In this document: in pieces, positions 47,901-62,900 of the stretch | Layout of the letters: every line of letters begins with the position of its first letter | How positions within the stretch are numbered: the stretch's first letter is position 1 | NCBI RefSeq assembly: GCF_001039355.2 | Contig: NW_019775477.1 | Location: 126,001-190,000, forward strand | Length of the DNA: 64,000 bases | Direction: 5' to 3' | From: Lingula anatina | Lineage: Eukaryota; Brachiopoda; Lingulata; Lingulida; Lingulidae | The notes under the pieces: model-generated | The model's input: only the letters and a program-made list of their open reading frames with translations | The model's database searches: none | What the model was told of the DNA's origin: nothing | Program-made: the position numbers and the translations under genes

Positions 47901-50900
47901 CATTTCTGTACATCTGTAGAATCCTCTGATGGCGTCTTCACAAGTACACTGGTAATCACATCCATCATTCCAGTTCTCTCCCTGAGAGTATATCCTACCG
48001 TTGTAGTAGCAGCCATCTGAAACAGAACAAAGCAAAACCATTTATTTCTCTATCTATTGCATTTCTCATTTAAACTTTATTTATAAGGGCAAAAGCATGA
48101 TTAGTCTAAATTTTTTCTTTCTCGTGGCCCTATTAAGGTGAAAGAAGTTAACACTATAATAGTGTATTTAAACTGATTATACATTATGCTATTATCCCAA
48201 AAGATTTTACCAAAGTGCCAAAAACCATTCTGTCAATATCAAACAGTAACCAAAACGTGCTGCTTTCCATACTATGGTATGATCTAATTTCTTTCATCAA
48301 TATTGACAGAGGAAATTATTTTACAAAGTGACGGGTCTCATGGCTAATAAAGGAAAAGTACTGGCAGCAAGTAACAAAACAACAAAGCAGCTATATTTAC
48401 ATTATGAAATGCAACTGCAGATTAACTATAATATAATACTAATAACTTACTTCTCGTTCCAGTTATGGAGCCAACAGAGGATGGCACCACGCCGACTCCA
48501 GTGAAGCTACCCTGTGTTCCAGGAACTGGCACAGTGCCAGTGCCTGTGATGGAGCCAGTGGTGCCTGTGGGGGTGCCTGGTTTGGGGGTCACGCCTGGTT
48601 TGGGAGTCATGCCTGGTTTGGGGGTCACGCCTGTGGGAGGTCTGGTGCCTGTGATGCTCCCTGTAGTGCCTGAACACTTGGGTCTCTTACAGCAAGGGTT
48701 GGTGGGATCTGTCTCCAGGACACAGTTGGAGGGCAGGTTGGTGTATTGTGGGCATCTGAAATTATTTATTATATAATATAGCGTTTCTTAGGCAATATGT
48801 GTTTATAATTAATAGGGCAAGGGTATTATCACATCTATATAGGGGGTGTAATGTGACAGAGAGTCCCCCCCCTATGATAGAGTCGACTTCCCATTCATTT
48901 ATACAGGTAAGCCTCGCTCTAGATTTTGACCCACTTAGGTCAGGCTAACCCTTATAATTAAATGGAGGGCAGACTTACTGTTACACAGACCCTCAGTTTC
49001 ATTTCAGGAGCCCCTGTGGAGGACATCAATACAAAGTCTAAACAAACGAATAAATGCAGAAGTATCTATTTGTAACGTTGTCGGTGTTATCACATTATCA
49101 GTTTACTAGAAATATCAAAATAACTTACTCATCCACACATCTGAGGCTTCCTGTGGTGTCGTCCAGACATGTGCAGCTCTGGCAGTTATCCTTCCATTGT
49201 TGACCAGTCTTAAATCGGCGGCCATCACTGTACACACAGTAGTTCTCTAAGAATGTTCAAGGACAATCAATATATAGAGATGAAAAGGAAAAAAATGGTG
49301 TGCAGTTTTACATAGGGGAGGGGTCTTGAGGGAATGAATACAGCACTCAAACAACCAGCTTTCTGTCTATGCAGTCTTAAATGTATTTATCAGTAAACAA
49401 TTATCACATGATTTTTTAATTTTTGTTAGAGATATACATCGTTCATGTATAAACAAAAAGAAATCAACAATCCTTGGCAAAAGCTATAAGTCGGTTTAAA
49501 TTCCACTTCTTTCCATGTTTTCTACCCACACCTCTGTCCAGTCAGCAGATGGTTTCCTGGTTGGTATGGTAATGGTAACCATGGTAATGGTAATGGTAAT
49601 GGTAACCATGGCAATTAAAGGTCTGTCTTAAATTCCACTTGTTTTCTACCTACCTCTCTGTCCAGTGACAGCAGATGGTTTCCTGGTTGGTATGGTAATG
49701 GTAACCATGGTAATGGTAATGGTAATGGTTACCATGGCAATTAAAAGTCTGTCTTAAATTCCACTTGTTTTCTACCTACCTCTCTGTCCAGTGACAGCGG
49801 ATGGTTTCCTGGTTGGGATGGGGAATGGTGGTGGAGTGGTGGTCGTCTCTGGGTCACACTGTGGAGTCTGGCAACAAGTGTCCAATGGGTTTGTTACGAG
49901 GCGGCAATTTGATGGGAGGTTAGTAAAACGGGTACATCTGGAGAGAAATTTCTTTGTTATTAAAAAATCGTTTATTTGGCTTTTAATTGATAAAAAATGG
50001 TAGACTGGGACATAATTCAAAGAATGTTTCTTCAGTGGTGAAAAGCAAGTATAAAACTTGTACATCAGATAAAAAAACAAAACAGATATTATTATGTGAT
50101 GGATTGTGGAATTGCATTACTTTTGCATCATTTTGGAGTAGCATATGTTGTTCACTTCTTGACTGAACATACATGTTATTGTTACTTTAAGATATTTTAT
50201 TTCACTCATTACAACAAGTGTTCTTCCAAGTGCTGTCCTATGTAACTTGTACCCACCTTTCTGTGCATTTGTAAACACCAGTGGTTCCATCCTCGCAGAC
50301 ACAGTTGTACTGGCAGCCATCTTGCCACGTCTGTCCCTGGGTGAAAACTCTTCCCTTGTAGACACACACACCTGTGCAGATATGATAAAATTGAGGTTTG
50401 GACATGATTCTATACTTATATTGCAACAATCAGATAATGGTTTTTGTTTAGGGGGCTACAATGAAAAGTACACTGCGAACAAATCTTTGCAGAATTAAAG
50501 GAATTTATGAATCACTAAATTTTTTTACAGTACATACAAAAAGCTAAATGTTGTCAAGAACTATACTGAATTCAAGAAGATCTTTTTAGCAAAATACAAA
50601 CCAAGTATCAGAAAAAAAACAATTCTTAATTATGATGACATAAACTGCACAGTAAATTTTCTGACGGAATCTCAAAAACCTTGACTTTACACAGAGTACT
50701 AACATTAATAACCACTACAGTAGCAGACTATCAAGGTTTGCTCTGAAAAGTGAAATAAAATCAAAAAACCAAAGAAATGAGAACAAATTCTTGGTCTTAC
50801 TTCTGGTTCCTGTGATGGAGCCTGTGGAGCCACCTATAGGTGAGCTGGTGCCTTGGATGACATTGACGGTTCCAGAGGGGTTGATAACTACGCTAGTCCC

Positions 50901-53900
50901 AGTGGGCAGGGTTCCAGTGCCAGTGATGACACCTGGTGGTGCAGTCGGGATGACAACACTACCTGGAATTATAAATTATTAAATGTGATGAAAGAGTAAA
51001 ACTGGAAAATCTTCCTTAATATGCCACCAAAAATATCTCTACTCAGGTTTGTAGAGCATGGTGTTTCGCAAAATTGCAATTTTGAAATGGCCATATAAAC
51101 TAACCACTGCTGCTGTAAATTTGCCATTTGAATACAATAACTCAAAAATTGCTTTTTTTTTCTTTTTTTTAGTAATTTGGCTAAAATTCATAAATTTGAT
51201 AACCATTTTCAAAAATGACACACAGTTCTTCCCATGAAAACCCAGGTCTCACCTGGCTGGCCTGGGCGCGGGGTCACTGAGCCGCCACCAGTGATGGTGC
51301 CGGGTTTCACGGTGGCTGGTCCATTGCCTGTTCCTGTGGAGCTTCCTGGGTTGCCAGTTGGGTTGTAGCATTGTGGGATACGGCAGCAGGAATCGCGCGG
51401 ATCGACCACCATGATGCAGTTGGATGGCATGTTGGTATAGCGGGCACATCTAGGATCGAAGGCAAAATCTTAACAAAGTTTTTTATAAACAACTGGCATT
51501 ACACCTAATTATATATGCTTATAAACTCTCTAAATACCAATACATCTTCACAATGAAAAGTCCTTTCATAAAACAAGTTTCAATATTTAATACCAAGCTG
51601 GCACAGGTCGCCGTAAATTGAGGCCTCTCCTGGCAACTCAGTAGATGTAGAGTAAACTGGTATTTTAAATAAGAAAACCACCAACCTCTCATCACAGTTG
51701 TAAATGCCAGTCATTTCATCGTCACATCGACACTTCTTCTCACACCCATCATACCACTCCTGACCCTGGCGGTATGGGTAGTTGTTGTACACGCAGTAGC
51801 CTGGAAAAACATTTAAATACCTTTGAACAAGTATTCAAGAATGGTTGGGTACAGTGTGTCAAAACTATGCTATCCCTTTGAAAAAGGTTCATAATAATTT
51901 TTAATATGTTTTATGCTGCCTCAAGTGCACTTTTCTGCACATATAAAATGCACACAAAGGATAAGTTGATTTTGTCTCACATTATAAAATCTAAAGTTTT
52001 ATAACATTTTATTTCATAATGATACAGTAAGTGTAAGGAAGAGGTAATGACTGAACTTGTGTTCCATTTCATAAAGGATGAAATGAATTGAATCTATATC
52101 CGGAAAAAATTTTTGAAAACTGTTCACTGTGTAATTTGCTGTGGCAGGAATTCTTGTTTCAACCTCATTTGATAAGTCATGCAGCCATTTACTAAACTTT
52201 GTATTTAAATCTGACTTTTGATTGATTATCTTGTAAACCAATAATTGAACTTACGTGGCTGTGGGCTTTGCGTTGGATTAGGGTTGGGGCTCTGTGTTGG
52301 ATTTGGATTTGGGTTTGGATTAGGGTTGGGGCTCTGAGTTGGGTTTGGATTTGGATTAGGGTTGGGGCTCAGAGTTGGGTTGGGGTTAGGATTTGGACCA
52401 GGGCTGGGGTTTGGTGCCTGTGTCACTGGTGGTCTGGTTCCACTGATGGAGCCAGTGGTTCCATCACATTTTGGAACCTTGCAGCAAGGATCCTTGGGAT
52501 CGATGACCATCCTGCATGCTGATGGTAGATTGGGATAAGAGTTGCACCTGTCAGTAAAACATAATTTATTTAAGGCATATTCTTTTTTTCTTTTGTCCCA
52601 GAATGCAGTTAACAAAAAAAAAATCAAATCATCTTTCAGGTTTCTTATATCCCCCCTCCCTTTCTCTAAAGAGAGATAAAAGCAACACAGTAATAAAATC
52701 CATATGTAATCTAGCAGGATATCAAGAGTCCTGGCTTGAAAAACCAGAAACTGTCCAACAAAATATCTTTGTGCAGCTGTTAAGGTACATGTTGTTGTGC
52801 ATCTGATTCAAACATATGTGGGAAACCATCTTGAAAATTTTGTCAATATGATCTTTTTGTGTCTTTACTGGACAACATAAGAAAAGATAATTAGCTGCTA
52901 CTATATGAAATTATTCATTTAGTATGTCTCTGGTAACTTGAGCAGGATAAAAAGCAACATAATGATTACCCTTGATCTTAAACTTCTAGTCTACAAAAAA
53001 GGAAGAAATTATGTAAACAGGTGAAATTTCTCATCACTAAAAAGATTAATTATTTCTAGAAGAAATATTAAAATTTTATCTGATAAATGCATCGAACCTG
53101 TCCTTGCATCTGTACAATCCGGTCTGGTCATTGATGCATTCACAGTTGTACGTGCAGCCATCTTGCCACTTGTCTCCAGTGCTGTACGTCTGTCCCTTGT
53201 AGAAGCAGTAAGCTGGATAAAAAATAAGAACAGGAGTCACATACCAAATAGGCTTCCATATATGTACCATCATCATTAATTAAACAACTGCTAGAGAGAG
53301 TAGTGGGCACCAGAAAGGAAAAGACATAAAGGAAGACAGAACGAAACATCGAGACAATCTGCTGAGAAGGAGAGATGACAGAAAAACAAGGATGGACGTG
53401 GGGGCAGCTTAAGGGTTATACATCAGACAGACAACACTGGTGAGCTCTGGTGAATGCCTTATGTGCCACAGCAGTATGAAGAGGATAGTCAGTCATCAGT
53501 CAGTCAGAGAGTAGAAAAACAAAGAAAAAAAAATTATAAACAGTCAAGAAACTTTACAACTGAACATTGCTGCTTGCCAGTGGACTTAAAAGTATTGCCA
53601 AAGAAAGATTTTAATTTTTTTGCATCAAAAGAGGCTTACTTCTGGGTCTTCCAGTGACTCCTGGTGCTGGAGTTGGTGCAATCTGTGGAGGCGGAGTGCC
53701 GCTGCCAGTAATCACGCCTGGTTGCAAGGGGTTGATCACAGAACTGCCACCAGCTGGATCTGGGTTCCCAGTGTTGGGGTTTGTGTTTGGACACTGTGGA
53801 ATCTTGCAGCACTGTGGGTCCTGTGGATCAGCCACCATCTGGCAGTTTGCTGGAACGTTCTGGTAGGTGCGACACCTAAAGATGGATCAATAGATAGATA

Positions 53901-56900
53901 GACACACACAAAAAGAAAGATGTAAATATATCATCTGATACCTCAGAACCAATGCTTAAGAAAAGAGTTAAATTTTTGACTGGGTTGCAAGAAAAATAAA
54001 TTGAGAAATGATGCAGTGGCCCTGCAACCAAAGATCGGCCCAGGGGTCTCTTAACGTGGAAAACCAAGATCAAAAATCATATTTGTAATTTAATTACAGG
54101 GAAGAAAATAATGTCTGTTTTACTCACCTATCAGTACAGCGGTAGAATCCAGTTTTTCCGTCTTCACAGACACAAGTCCTGTCACATCCGTCTGTCCAGG
54201 TCTGTCCCTGGACGTATCTGATGTTTTTGTATGTGCAGACATCTGTAACGATTCCATGGGAATGCCAATGTTAACTTAATGTCTAATGCTAGGTTCAATG
54301 CATATAACTAGCAAGTGAATATAATATCAAATGCTGTGTTACTTAGGAAATTGAATATCTTTTAAATGAAATCCTTTCAAATACTGTGTTACTTTGGAAA
54401 ATGAATATATTTTGAATTAAACTTTTTCAGCTTAAAAACTATGATTTATAAGAGAAAAATTGGTTTCACAGCTAAAAGAGATTGTAGTTACTAGGCTTTT
54501 TGAAGAAGTCACACCATAAAGGCCGTATTATATGAAATAAACAAATAAATCTAAATGAATACATACTTTGCTGGGTTGGTGGCAGAGTTGGCTGTGGTCT
54601 GAATGTGAAGACAGGATTGGGCTGCACTGTTGAGAATCCTGGTACCACAGGGTTAGGGTCAGGATGTGGTGTAACATTGGGGTTGGGGTTGGGGTTTGGA
54701 TTGGGGTTGGGAGTGCAAACCGGTTTCTGGCAGCAGTAGTCATTTGGATCTTGCTGCATTCTACAGTAGCTTGGTAGGTTTGGATACTTGGGACATCTGC
54801 AAATAAAGGTATTAAACATTCAAAATATATTTTAGCAAAATAAACAACTCGCTAACAAAGATGTAAAAAAGAAAAAAATTAAAAGCTTTTTAGCTTCAGC
54901 TGACATCTAATCAATATTACAATTTTGTCATCCAAATTATGCCCACTTATTTTGGTTCAATTTCAAAGAATCAAATGGTTGCCCTATACGTAGTAGTACT
55001 AATTTTTTCCTCAATTTTACTTTTCAAACATAAGGAAGTTATCTTTTTCAATACAGCTTTTACAAATTTTGACTACAAATCATTTTTTAAAATGATATTT
55101 TTAATAGTTTGTTCCATTTATTTTTCTTGACTATTACTACTGAAGTTTTACCTATCAGTACAGGTATAGTGCCCAGTGTTTACATCATCGCAAACACAGT
55201 TGTAGTCACAGCCATCAGCGAACCTGGCACCCTGGGTGTAATATCGGCCCTTGTACACACAATATCCTACAGGTAAAAAAAAAGTCCTTTTTTTATTTTT
55301 AGGATATGCATGATTTACATTTCAAATATAAATGGAAGTTATAATGCTGAGTGAAACTTACTTGTTTCTCTTTCACCCTCTCCTCTTTCCTTTCTCTCTT
55401 GTATAGTAGGAAATCTTAATCAAAATAATACAAAAAAAAAAAACATTCCTATAAAAATTAATACAAATTGATTACAAATAAATATTATAACCACTACATC
55501 AGTATATACATACTTGGCTGGTTTGGAGAAGTTCCCGTGGCAGTATTTCCGGTTCCTGTGATGACTCCTGGGATACCCGTTGGAACGATTGGCACAGCGC
55601 CGCCACCTGTTGTCCCTGAAGTGACACCAGAGTAATCACAGCGTGGGGTCTTACAACAGTACTTCACGGGGTCCTGGACCAGCGTGCACTCCTTTGGAAG
55701 GTTGGTATATGTTGGGCATCTAAAATAAATTATAACAATAAAACATAATTTCACTCTTCCCGACTTGCTGTTTTTTTAAACAAAAGTTTAAAAATGCTTC
55801 AACTAAACAATTTCATTGCCATACAGAATAGTTATTGATATTAAGTAATTTCAGTTTTTTTCAACAAAATTAAAACACTGCTCATACTTATTGACATAAC
55901 TGATATTTGAATAGATGGGCAATTACAACAGAAGGCATAGAAGTCACTTACAAATCATTGCAGTTGTAGAAACCAGTTGTATCATCCTCGCACACACACT
56001 CATACTGGCATCCAACTTGCCAAGTCTGTCCTTTCGCATACTGGCGGTTGTTATATACACAGTACTTCCCTGAAAGTACAGAAGAAATTCACTCACTGAT
56101 GAAGATGCTCTAGACAGACATCAAAATATTGAAAGTAAACAAGTTGTTTAGAAAAATATTACTTTATTCTTATAATATTAAAGAGCCGATGAAATTCCTC
56201 TGTGAATATTTACAGTGTGTACGATCTACAATGGTGAGTTCTGCAGATGATATCCACTTACTATTCTGTCCAGGATTTGGAGCAACAGTGTTACCAGGAT
56301 TTGGTGCTACTGTGTTACCAGGATTAGGTGCTACCGTGTTACCAGGATTTGGTGCTACCGTGTTGCCAGGATTTGGTGCTACCGTGTTGCCAGGATTAGG
56401 TGCTACTGTGTTACCAGGATTAGGTGCTACCGTGTTTCCAGGATTTGGTGCCTCTGTGACGGTTGGGAAATTGCAGGACGGAGTCTGACAGCAAGCATCT
56501 CTTGGGTCTGGTATCATTGTGCAGTAGCTCGGGAGGTTGGTATACTTGGCACATCTACATTAAAACAATAAAGTAATGAAGAAGTTTATCAGGAAGTTTT
56601 ACTTAATTCAGGGATGAGACGGCCATTTAGTGAAAAATGGCGGAAAATATCACGTGTGGTTCAGGGGGTTGCCTAGGCCAGTAAATTTTTTGGGCTCCCA
56701 AAAAGACAGAAAACTGTGGGTAGTTTGAAAATCTCATCCATGTAAATCTCATTTATGAACAATCTAAAAGATATCTGAAATACATGATTATGTTAGACAG
56801 CAACAAAGAGTTCCACCAAATGTTAATTGCTTGTGAAAATAAGTAAAACTTTCATAGCAGCCTCTTCAAAAATTAAAAATAATTTACACTATCACTAGCC

Positions 56901-59900
56901 ACATCTTAGTCTCCTACTTGCAACTAATCCATGCACATTTTCAAACCATAAATTTTAAAAGTAAGCTATACCTTTCATTACATTGGTATCTTCCAGTCAC
57001 TGCATCAACACACTGGCACAAATACTTGCAGCCATCTTCCCATCTCTGTCCCTGCCTGTAGGTCTTACCATCCGTGTACACGCACACATCTGAAAACAAA
57101 GGATTCATTAAGGGGATAACAATTCTTCGTATGAGATCTATATTTCACAATAAATACATTGTATGCAACTCATATTTAAAATATTCTAAATCTCCACAAA
57201 AACAGCAGTTATAGCAATATTTTGAAATCTGTCCTTATCATCGGACCACGTGACCTCCATAGATGGCTATACTCTGTAATAATCTCTTATTTCTTATTTA
57301 ATTTTGAGCAAAAACCGAGCTTCGTTGTGCTTGTGAACATTTGGCTACATAAACACGATAATTAAACATAAGTCGCTGTACTAACCCGTAGAGCCAGAGA
57401 TACCTCCAGGGCCAGGTTTGGGAGTGATGTTACCGCCAGAAGACGGTGTGGTGCGACCACCATTTATCACATTCCCAGTTACACTGGGGAAGTTACAGAC
57501 TGGTTTCTGGCAGCAGCTATCAACAGGATCCTGTTGCATGACGCAATTCTTGGTGTCATATTGGTAGGTTGGACACCTAGAATGAAACGGGGGAAAACAT
57601 TCGTGTTAACAAAATTTTCCTTTATTTCATTATGATATATCTGTTACAGTACTTGCTTTTTAAAAATTTCTCTAATCAGATTTAAATCCTAAATAAAGGT
57701 AGGTTCATTCATTGCATGGCATATTTAATTAATTCATTTAATTGTTGTCACTGAACAAAAATCTAAAGATAAAACATATCTTAAGCGTTCTGAAGTGTAT
57801 GTCACATCTTGTTGGTTATATCAATGCTCACATAATCTAGTAAGTGAAGCAATCCATCACAAATTTTAAAGTCTTGACAAAGAAAAAAAATTAAAAAAGA
57901 AAACACACACACACACACAAATCTCAAAGTGTTACTTATTCAATATACATGCATACCTCTGATCACATCTGTATTGCCCAGTAACGCCATCTACACATAT
58001 GCAGTTGTACTTGCAGCCATCTTGCCATCTCTGACCTTCAGTGTACTGAACTCCATTGTATACACATACTCCTACAATAAAATGAAAATATGTCTGTAGT
58101 ATGCAAAAAATACAATGCTTAATACCAGCAAAAAACCAGAAACTACTTTTTACTTGTGAAACGCACTCGAAATTAACTGTTTGTGCTGAGGTTAGTAATA
58201 CAGTTATATTAGTGGTATGTACACATACCTACTTCTAAAAGAAATGTCTATATTTATAAAACAAAGGTAAGATGTAATGCAATCAACCCACCCTTTCAGC
58301 CTTATGGCATGAAAATGAATCAACTTTGTGGTAAGAACGTAGTAATAAAAGCCAATAGAAATTTTAATTCATAAAAGAACTAATAACAAATTCAGAGCTT
58401 AAGAACCATGTTTAGAATCAGTTTGGAAACACTTGGAACTTACTGGGTTGTCCAATGACTGGTTTGTTAGTGACTGGTGAAACAGTGCCAGGATTCACAA
58501 CAGGTGGTGGGGTGCCAGAGCCAGTGAACCCACCTCCAGTGACAGGTGTGAAGGTGCACCTTGGTTCTTGACAGCAGTAATCCGTCTGACTTTGCACAAG
58601 TTGGCAGCTTGCTGGGAGATTTCGGTAGGTTGGGCATCTAATTAAAAAATGATCAGAAGTACGTCTAATTATTGGTATCACAATACCTCTGATTATTTTA
58701 ATGCGTAATCCGTTTGTCTCGCACAAGTTGGCAGGTCGCTGGGAGGTTGGACATCTAATTTGAAAATGTAATTACTAAAAGACACTCTAATTTGTTGTTT
58801 GGTTGGTCATTCGCTTGTTTGTTTTAATTGGATACAACTCACAAAAATCCTCTAATATTACCAAAAGGTTCAAGTGAGCATTTACATTACAGTAAGTTTG
58901 CCCCTTCTTGATCTTATATATCTTTCTCAGCAAATTGTCTGATAAAAGTTTATTAAATGTTTGTTCCATTTCTCATAATGTTAGCAAACCCACTGCCCTG
59001 CACAATATGCTGCTTACCTCAGAATATAAAAGAAGTAAATGGCAGACATGCATGCCTGTTTCTTTGGGTTTGCTCATCTTAAAAGGATGATCCACAGACA
59101 AGGGTCATACTAAGAAGGATCGACCTAGATGCTATGTAAATGCGACTGGTGTCTCATTATAAACAGAGCCAACCCAATGATATTACCTTTCTGTGCATCT
59201 GTAAAACCCTGTTCTTCCATCCTCGCAGACGCAGTTGTACTGGCAGCCATCTTGCCACCTCTGGCCTTGCACGTAGATCTGGTTGTTCCACATGCATCCC
59301 TCTGAAGTGGGAAGGAGGATGAATTATACGTAAACGAAAGAGCATCTGTTGTGAATAAACCCCTTTGCAGAGAAATCAGATCCCTCATAACAAATATGGT
59401 TTTCTTTTAAAAGAAGCTTTTTGAAACCAAAAATTTATAAATAAGCTTATTGATATATAGTAGTTTTGCTAATTGTCCGACTGACAAACTACATGTAACT
59501 GACCTATAAGCTAACTGACTGACAAGCTGACTTACAAGCTAACTGACTGACAAACTAACTGTCCCGCAAAACACTCTGACTGACAGACTAATACAATGAC
59601 AAATAACATACGTCTGGTTCCAGTCACTCCTCCTGGAATCACTCCAGTGCCAGTGATGACATTGTTGGTGCTGGGGATGGTGCACTGGGGCTTCTTGCAG
59701 CAGGTGTCACCCTCTGTGTTCTGAACCAATTGGCAGTAACTAGGGAGGTTCTGGTATTTGGGACATCTGAGAATGAACATACAGAATATTGCCAATCAAA
59801 ATGTTTAGGTGAGTGATTTTCTAAAAGTAACTCAATAAAGGTATTGCCATGGGAATTTCTTCTACAAGAAAAAAATGGTTATTTACACATTTTACATTTA

Positions 59901-62900
59901 CGTAGTTTACACGGAAGACCCAATTCCATATAATTATGCACTCAATTTATGAGCTCTCTTGTTATCCATTTTTTAAACTTGTTATCTATTTTTCAAACTT
60001 TAAGCTAGTAATGTCTATACAATGACAGTTTATGGGTTAGAAAGTCTAATGTGAGTCAGTGTTCAGTGTCTAAAAGGTTTTAATATTCGGGGAAACAAAA
60101 TCACCAATCACAGGGGAAAATAATATTTCACATAATTATCTCAGCAATCTTTTCATGTCAAAATCTTCACATTTACAGGTAATATTTTCTTGTATATTAA
60201 CTGAAGCCCATTTTGCATGCGGCAGAATTTTTTTCTTCAAAAGTTCATCAGAACCCTTAATTTTTCCCCCAAAATATGACCGACTTCTATATGAAGAAGA
60301 ATTTTTTCTTTAAAACATCATCGAAACCCTTCATTTTTTTTTAAGACATGACCCACCTCTCGGTGCATCTGTATGTCCTGCCTGGCAGACATTCACAGTT
60401 GTAGTCACATCCATCACTCCATCTGGCACCTTTGGCATACTGATTGTTCTTGTAGACGCAGAATTCTGCAAAAAAAAAAAAAAAAAAAAAAAAATAGAAC
60501 TTTTATCATATGCCATCATATCATATCATATGATATTACATCCCATATCATATCATATTTTTGAAGTTATTAATGTCAGATCACATTGTGCAAAAATTCA
60601 TGTATATATACTAAATATTTTAACCATGGCGTAATCATAAATGGTTAATGTCAAACCTTGCATTACATTCATAAGATGTCTTCAATTGCTTTACCCAAAT
60701 CAGCAGTTTTCATTTATTTATTAATTTTATCTTTTATTGACGGGGGATATTTTAAGATATTTTAATGAATGGCCAAAAATGATTTTAAAAAAGACAAAAG
60801 ACATATAATGTGCTGTGAGTTTAACAATCAGATGAGATTCAATCATGCATTAACAAACCAACAAAGTCCCCCACCTCCAGTTCCACTGATCCCCCCTGGG
60901 TTGGTGCCCGGGATGACCACAGGGTTGGGTGTGGTCCCCGCCCCAATGATCTGGTTTGTTACCCCAGTAAAGGTGCAGTCTGGTTTCTGACAACAGGAGT
61001 CTGCTGGGTCCGTTCTCATCACACAGCCTGCTGGCAGTGACTGGTATTTCAGGCATCTGAAATATAACAATCAGAATAGATAATAGAAATTGAAATAAAA
61101 TTGAACATGTGTCATTAATAGACTGGGTTTGTGTGTGTGCGTTTAGTTTTGAAATTAAGGTATATCACCTTATTTTCAAATACTGTTTTTCCAATCACTT
61201 ATTTTCATGGAAATTATTCGTAGCTCTTTAAAATATTTATAAAGAATAACATGCAGATTTGTTAAAGCAACAGTCAGACAGATGGAAAATCTTCACAAGA
61301 CAGGATCCCATCCAATTTTTCAAGTATACATACTCAGCATTTATCTTTTCATGTAATTACAGACAATATCAAATTGACATCAGATTATCTTCCAAGCAAG
61401 GATGAGAATGCCTTTGAGTGAATGGGTTGGAGAATATGGCATGGGGTCCAGGAAAGGCGGGTAGGCCAATGATATCTGTTGCTTCCAAAAAGTTAGAAAT
61501 CCTCCCATAGCCGGAATGATCTCATCCCTGTCCAAGCCTCTATTTGCCTGTCACAAGTTGGAATATATAGCACGGGGCCCAAGGTACAGTAAAGACAGTA
61601 AAGGCGGAAATCAGCAGACAGCCCGAATGATATCATCCCCATCCAACCCTCTATTACCTGTCTAAGCAGGAGAATCTAGCATGGGGCCCAAAGTACAGTA
61701 AAGACAGTAAAGGCGGAAATCAGCAGACAGCCGGAATGACCTCATCCCTGTCCAAACCTCTATTTACCTGTCATAACATGTGTACAGTCCCTGGTTGGCA
61801 TCTGTGCATTCACAGTATTGGTACTGGCACCCTGGCACCGTCCACCTTTGACCTCCAAGATAAGCCACTCCGTTGTACACACAAACCCCTGCAAGAGAAC
61901 AGAGACAGGCACCACTGAAATGATTCTGGACCATTAAAAGAAGTTTTCATCATGGGTGAAATTTAAGGAAATATCCTGATAACATAGTTAACAATTTATC
62001 TTCGCATTTAGACTCTATGTCGAAAACGATCAAAATGAAGACTGAAAAACCCTGAAATCAGGTATAATCCTGAAAACTTTCACCCATGAGGGTGACATGA
62101 TGTATGTATATAATTGTATTTGATTATGTAAAATGTTTCTGAAATTTCAATGCCTAGTGGAAATCCTGTAGAAGAGAATTAACACAATTATTTGTCATTT
62201 CCATTAAATCATATTGTTTAAGTGTTTTCCAAACTTTCAGAATCAATATGCTATGTCCAGGTTGAACCTTCACACTGCCTAACTGGCCAGATTTAGATAA
62301 ATCTTGATGCACAGACAATTTCAATATAGACAAAAATCAAACTGTGATAGCCTTGAAAACAGAATGAATGAATCTATAAGCTCACTGCTTTCATAGGGAT
62401 TGACAGTGGTAGGTCCTGTGCCTGTGATGACATTGGTCTGCGATGTGAAGTCACAATATGGCTTCTGGCAGCAGGAGTCCTTGGGGTCCACTGCCAGACG
62501 ACAGTTACTGGTCAGACCCGTATATTTCAGGCATCTTCAAATGAAAGAAAAAATGTAAGATGTTTACTCTGTTATAGCATATTTTTATAGAATACAAAAG
62601 GCAGTGGCACCTATGGTTCAGTTTCTCCTTTTCCACTTTATAACAGCGTGCACACCCATTTAAAAACATTAAATTTATATGAACCTCTGGAATTTTCATC
62701 TAAATGTATCACTATCTCCTAACATGCAATTAACTGTTTAGAAAAACTAAGTGAAATGTTATTCTTTTTTTTTTTGAATAAATAACAATCAATAAAGTTC
62801 TGCATTTCACCTCTCAGTGCACTTGTATCTGCCAGTCTGTTCATCCAAACATTCACAGACGTAGTCACAGCCATCCTCCCATTTCTGTCCTTGTCTGTAC

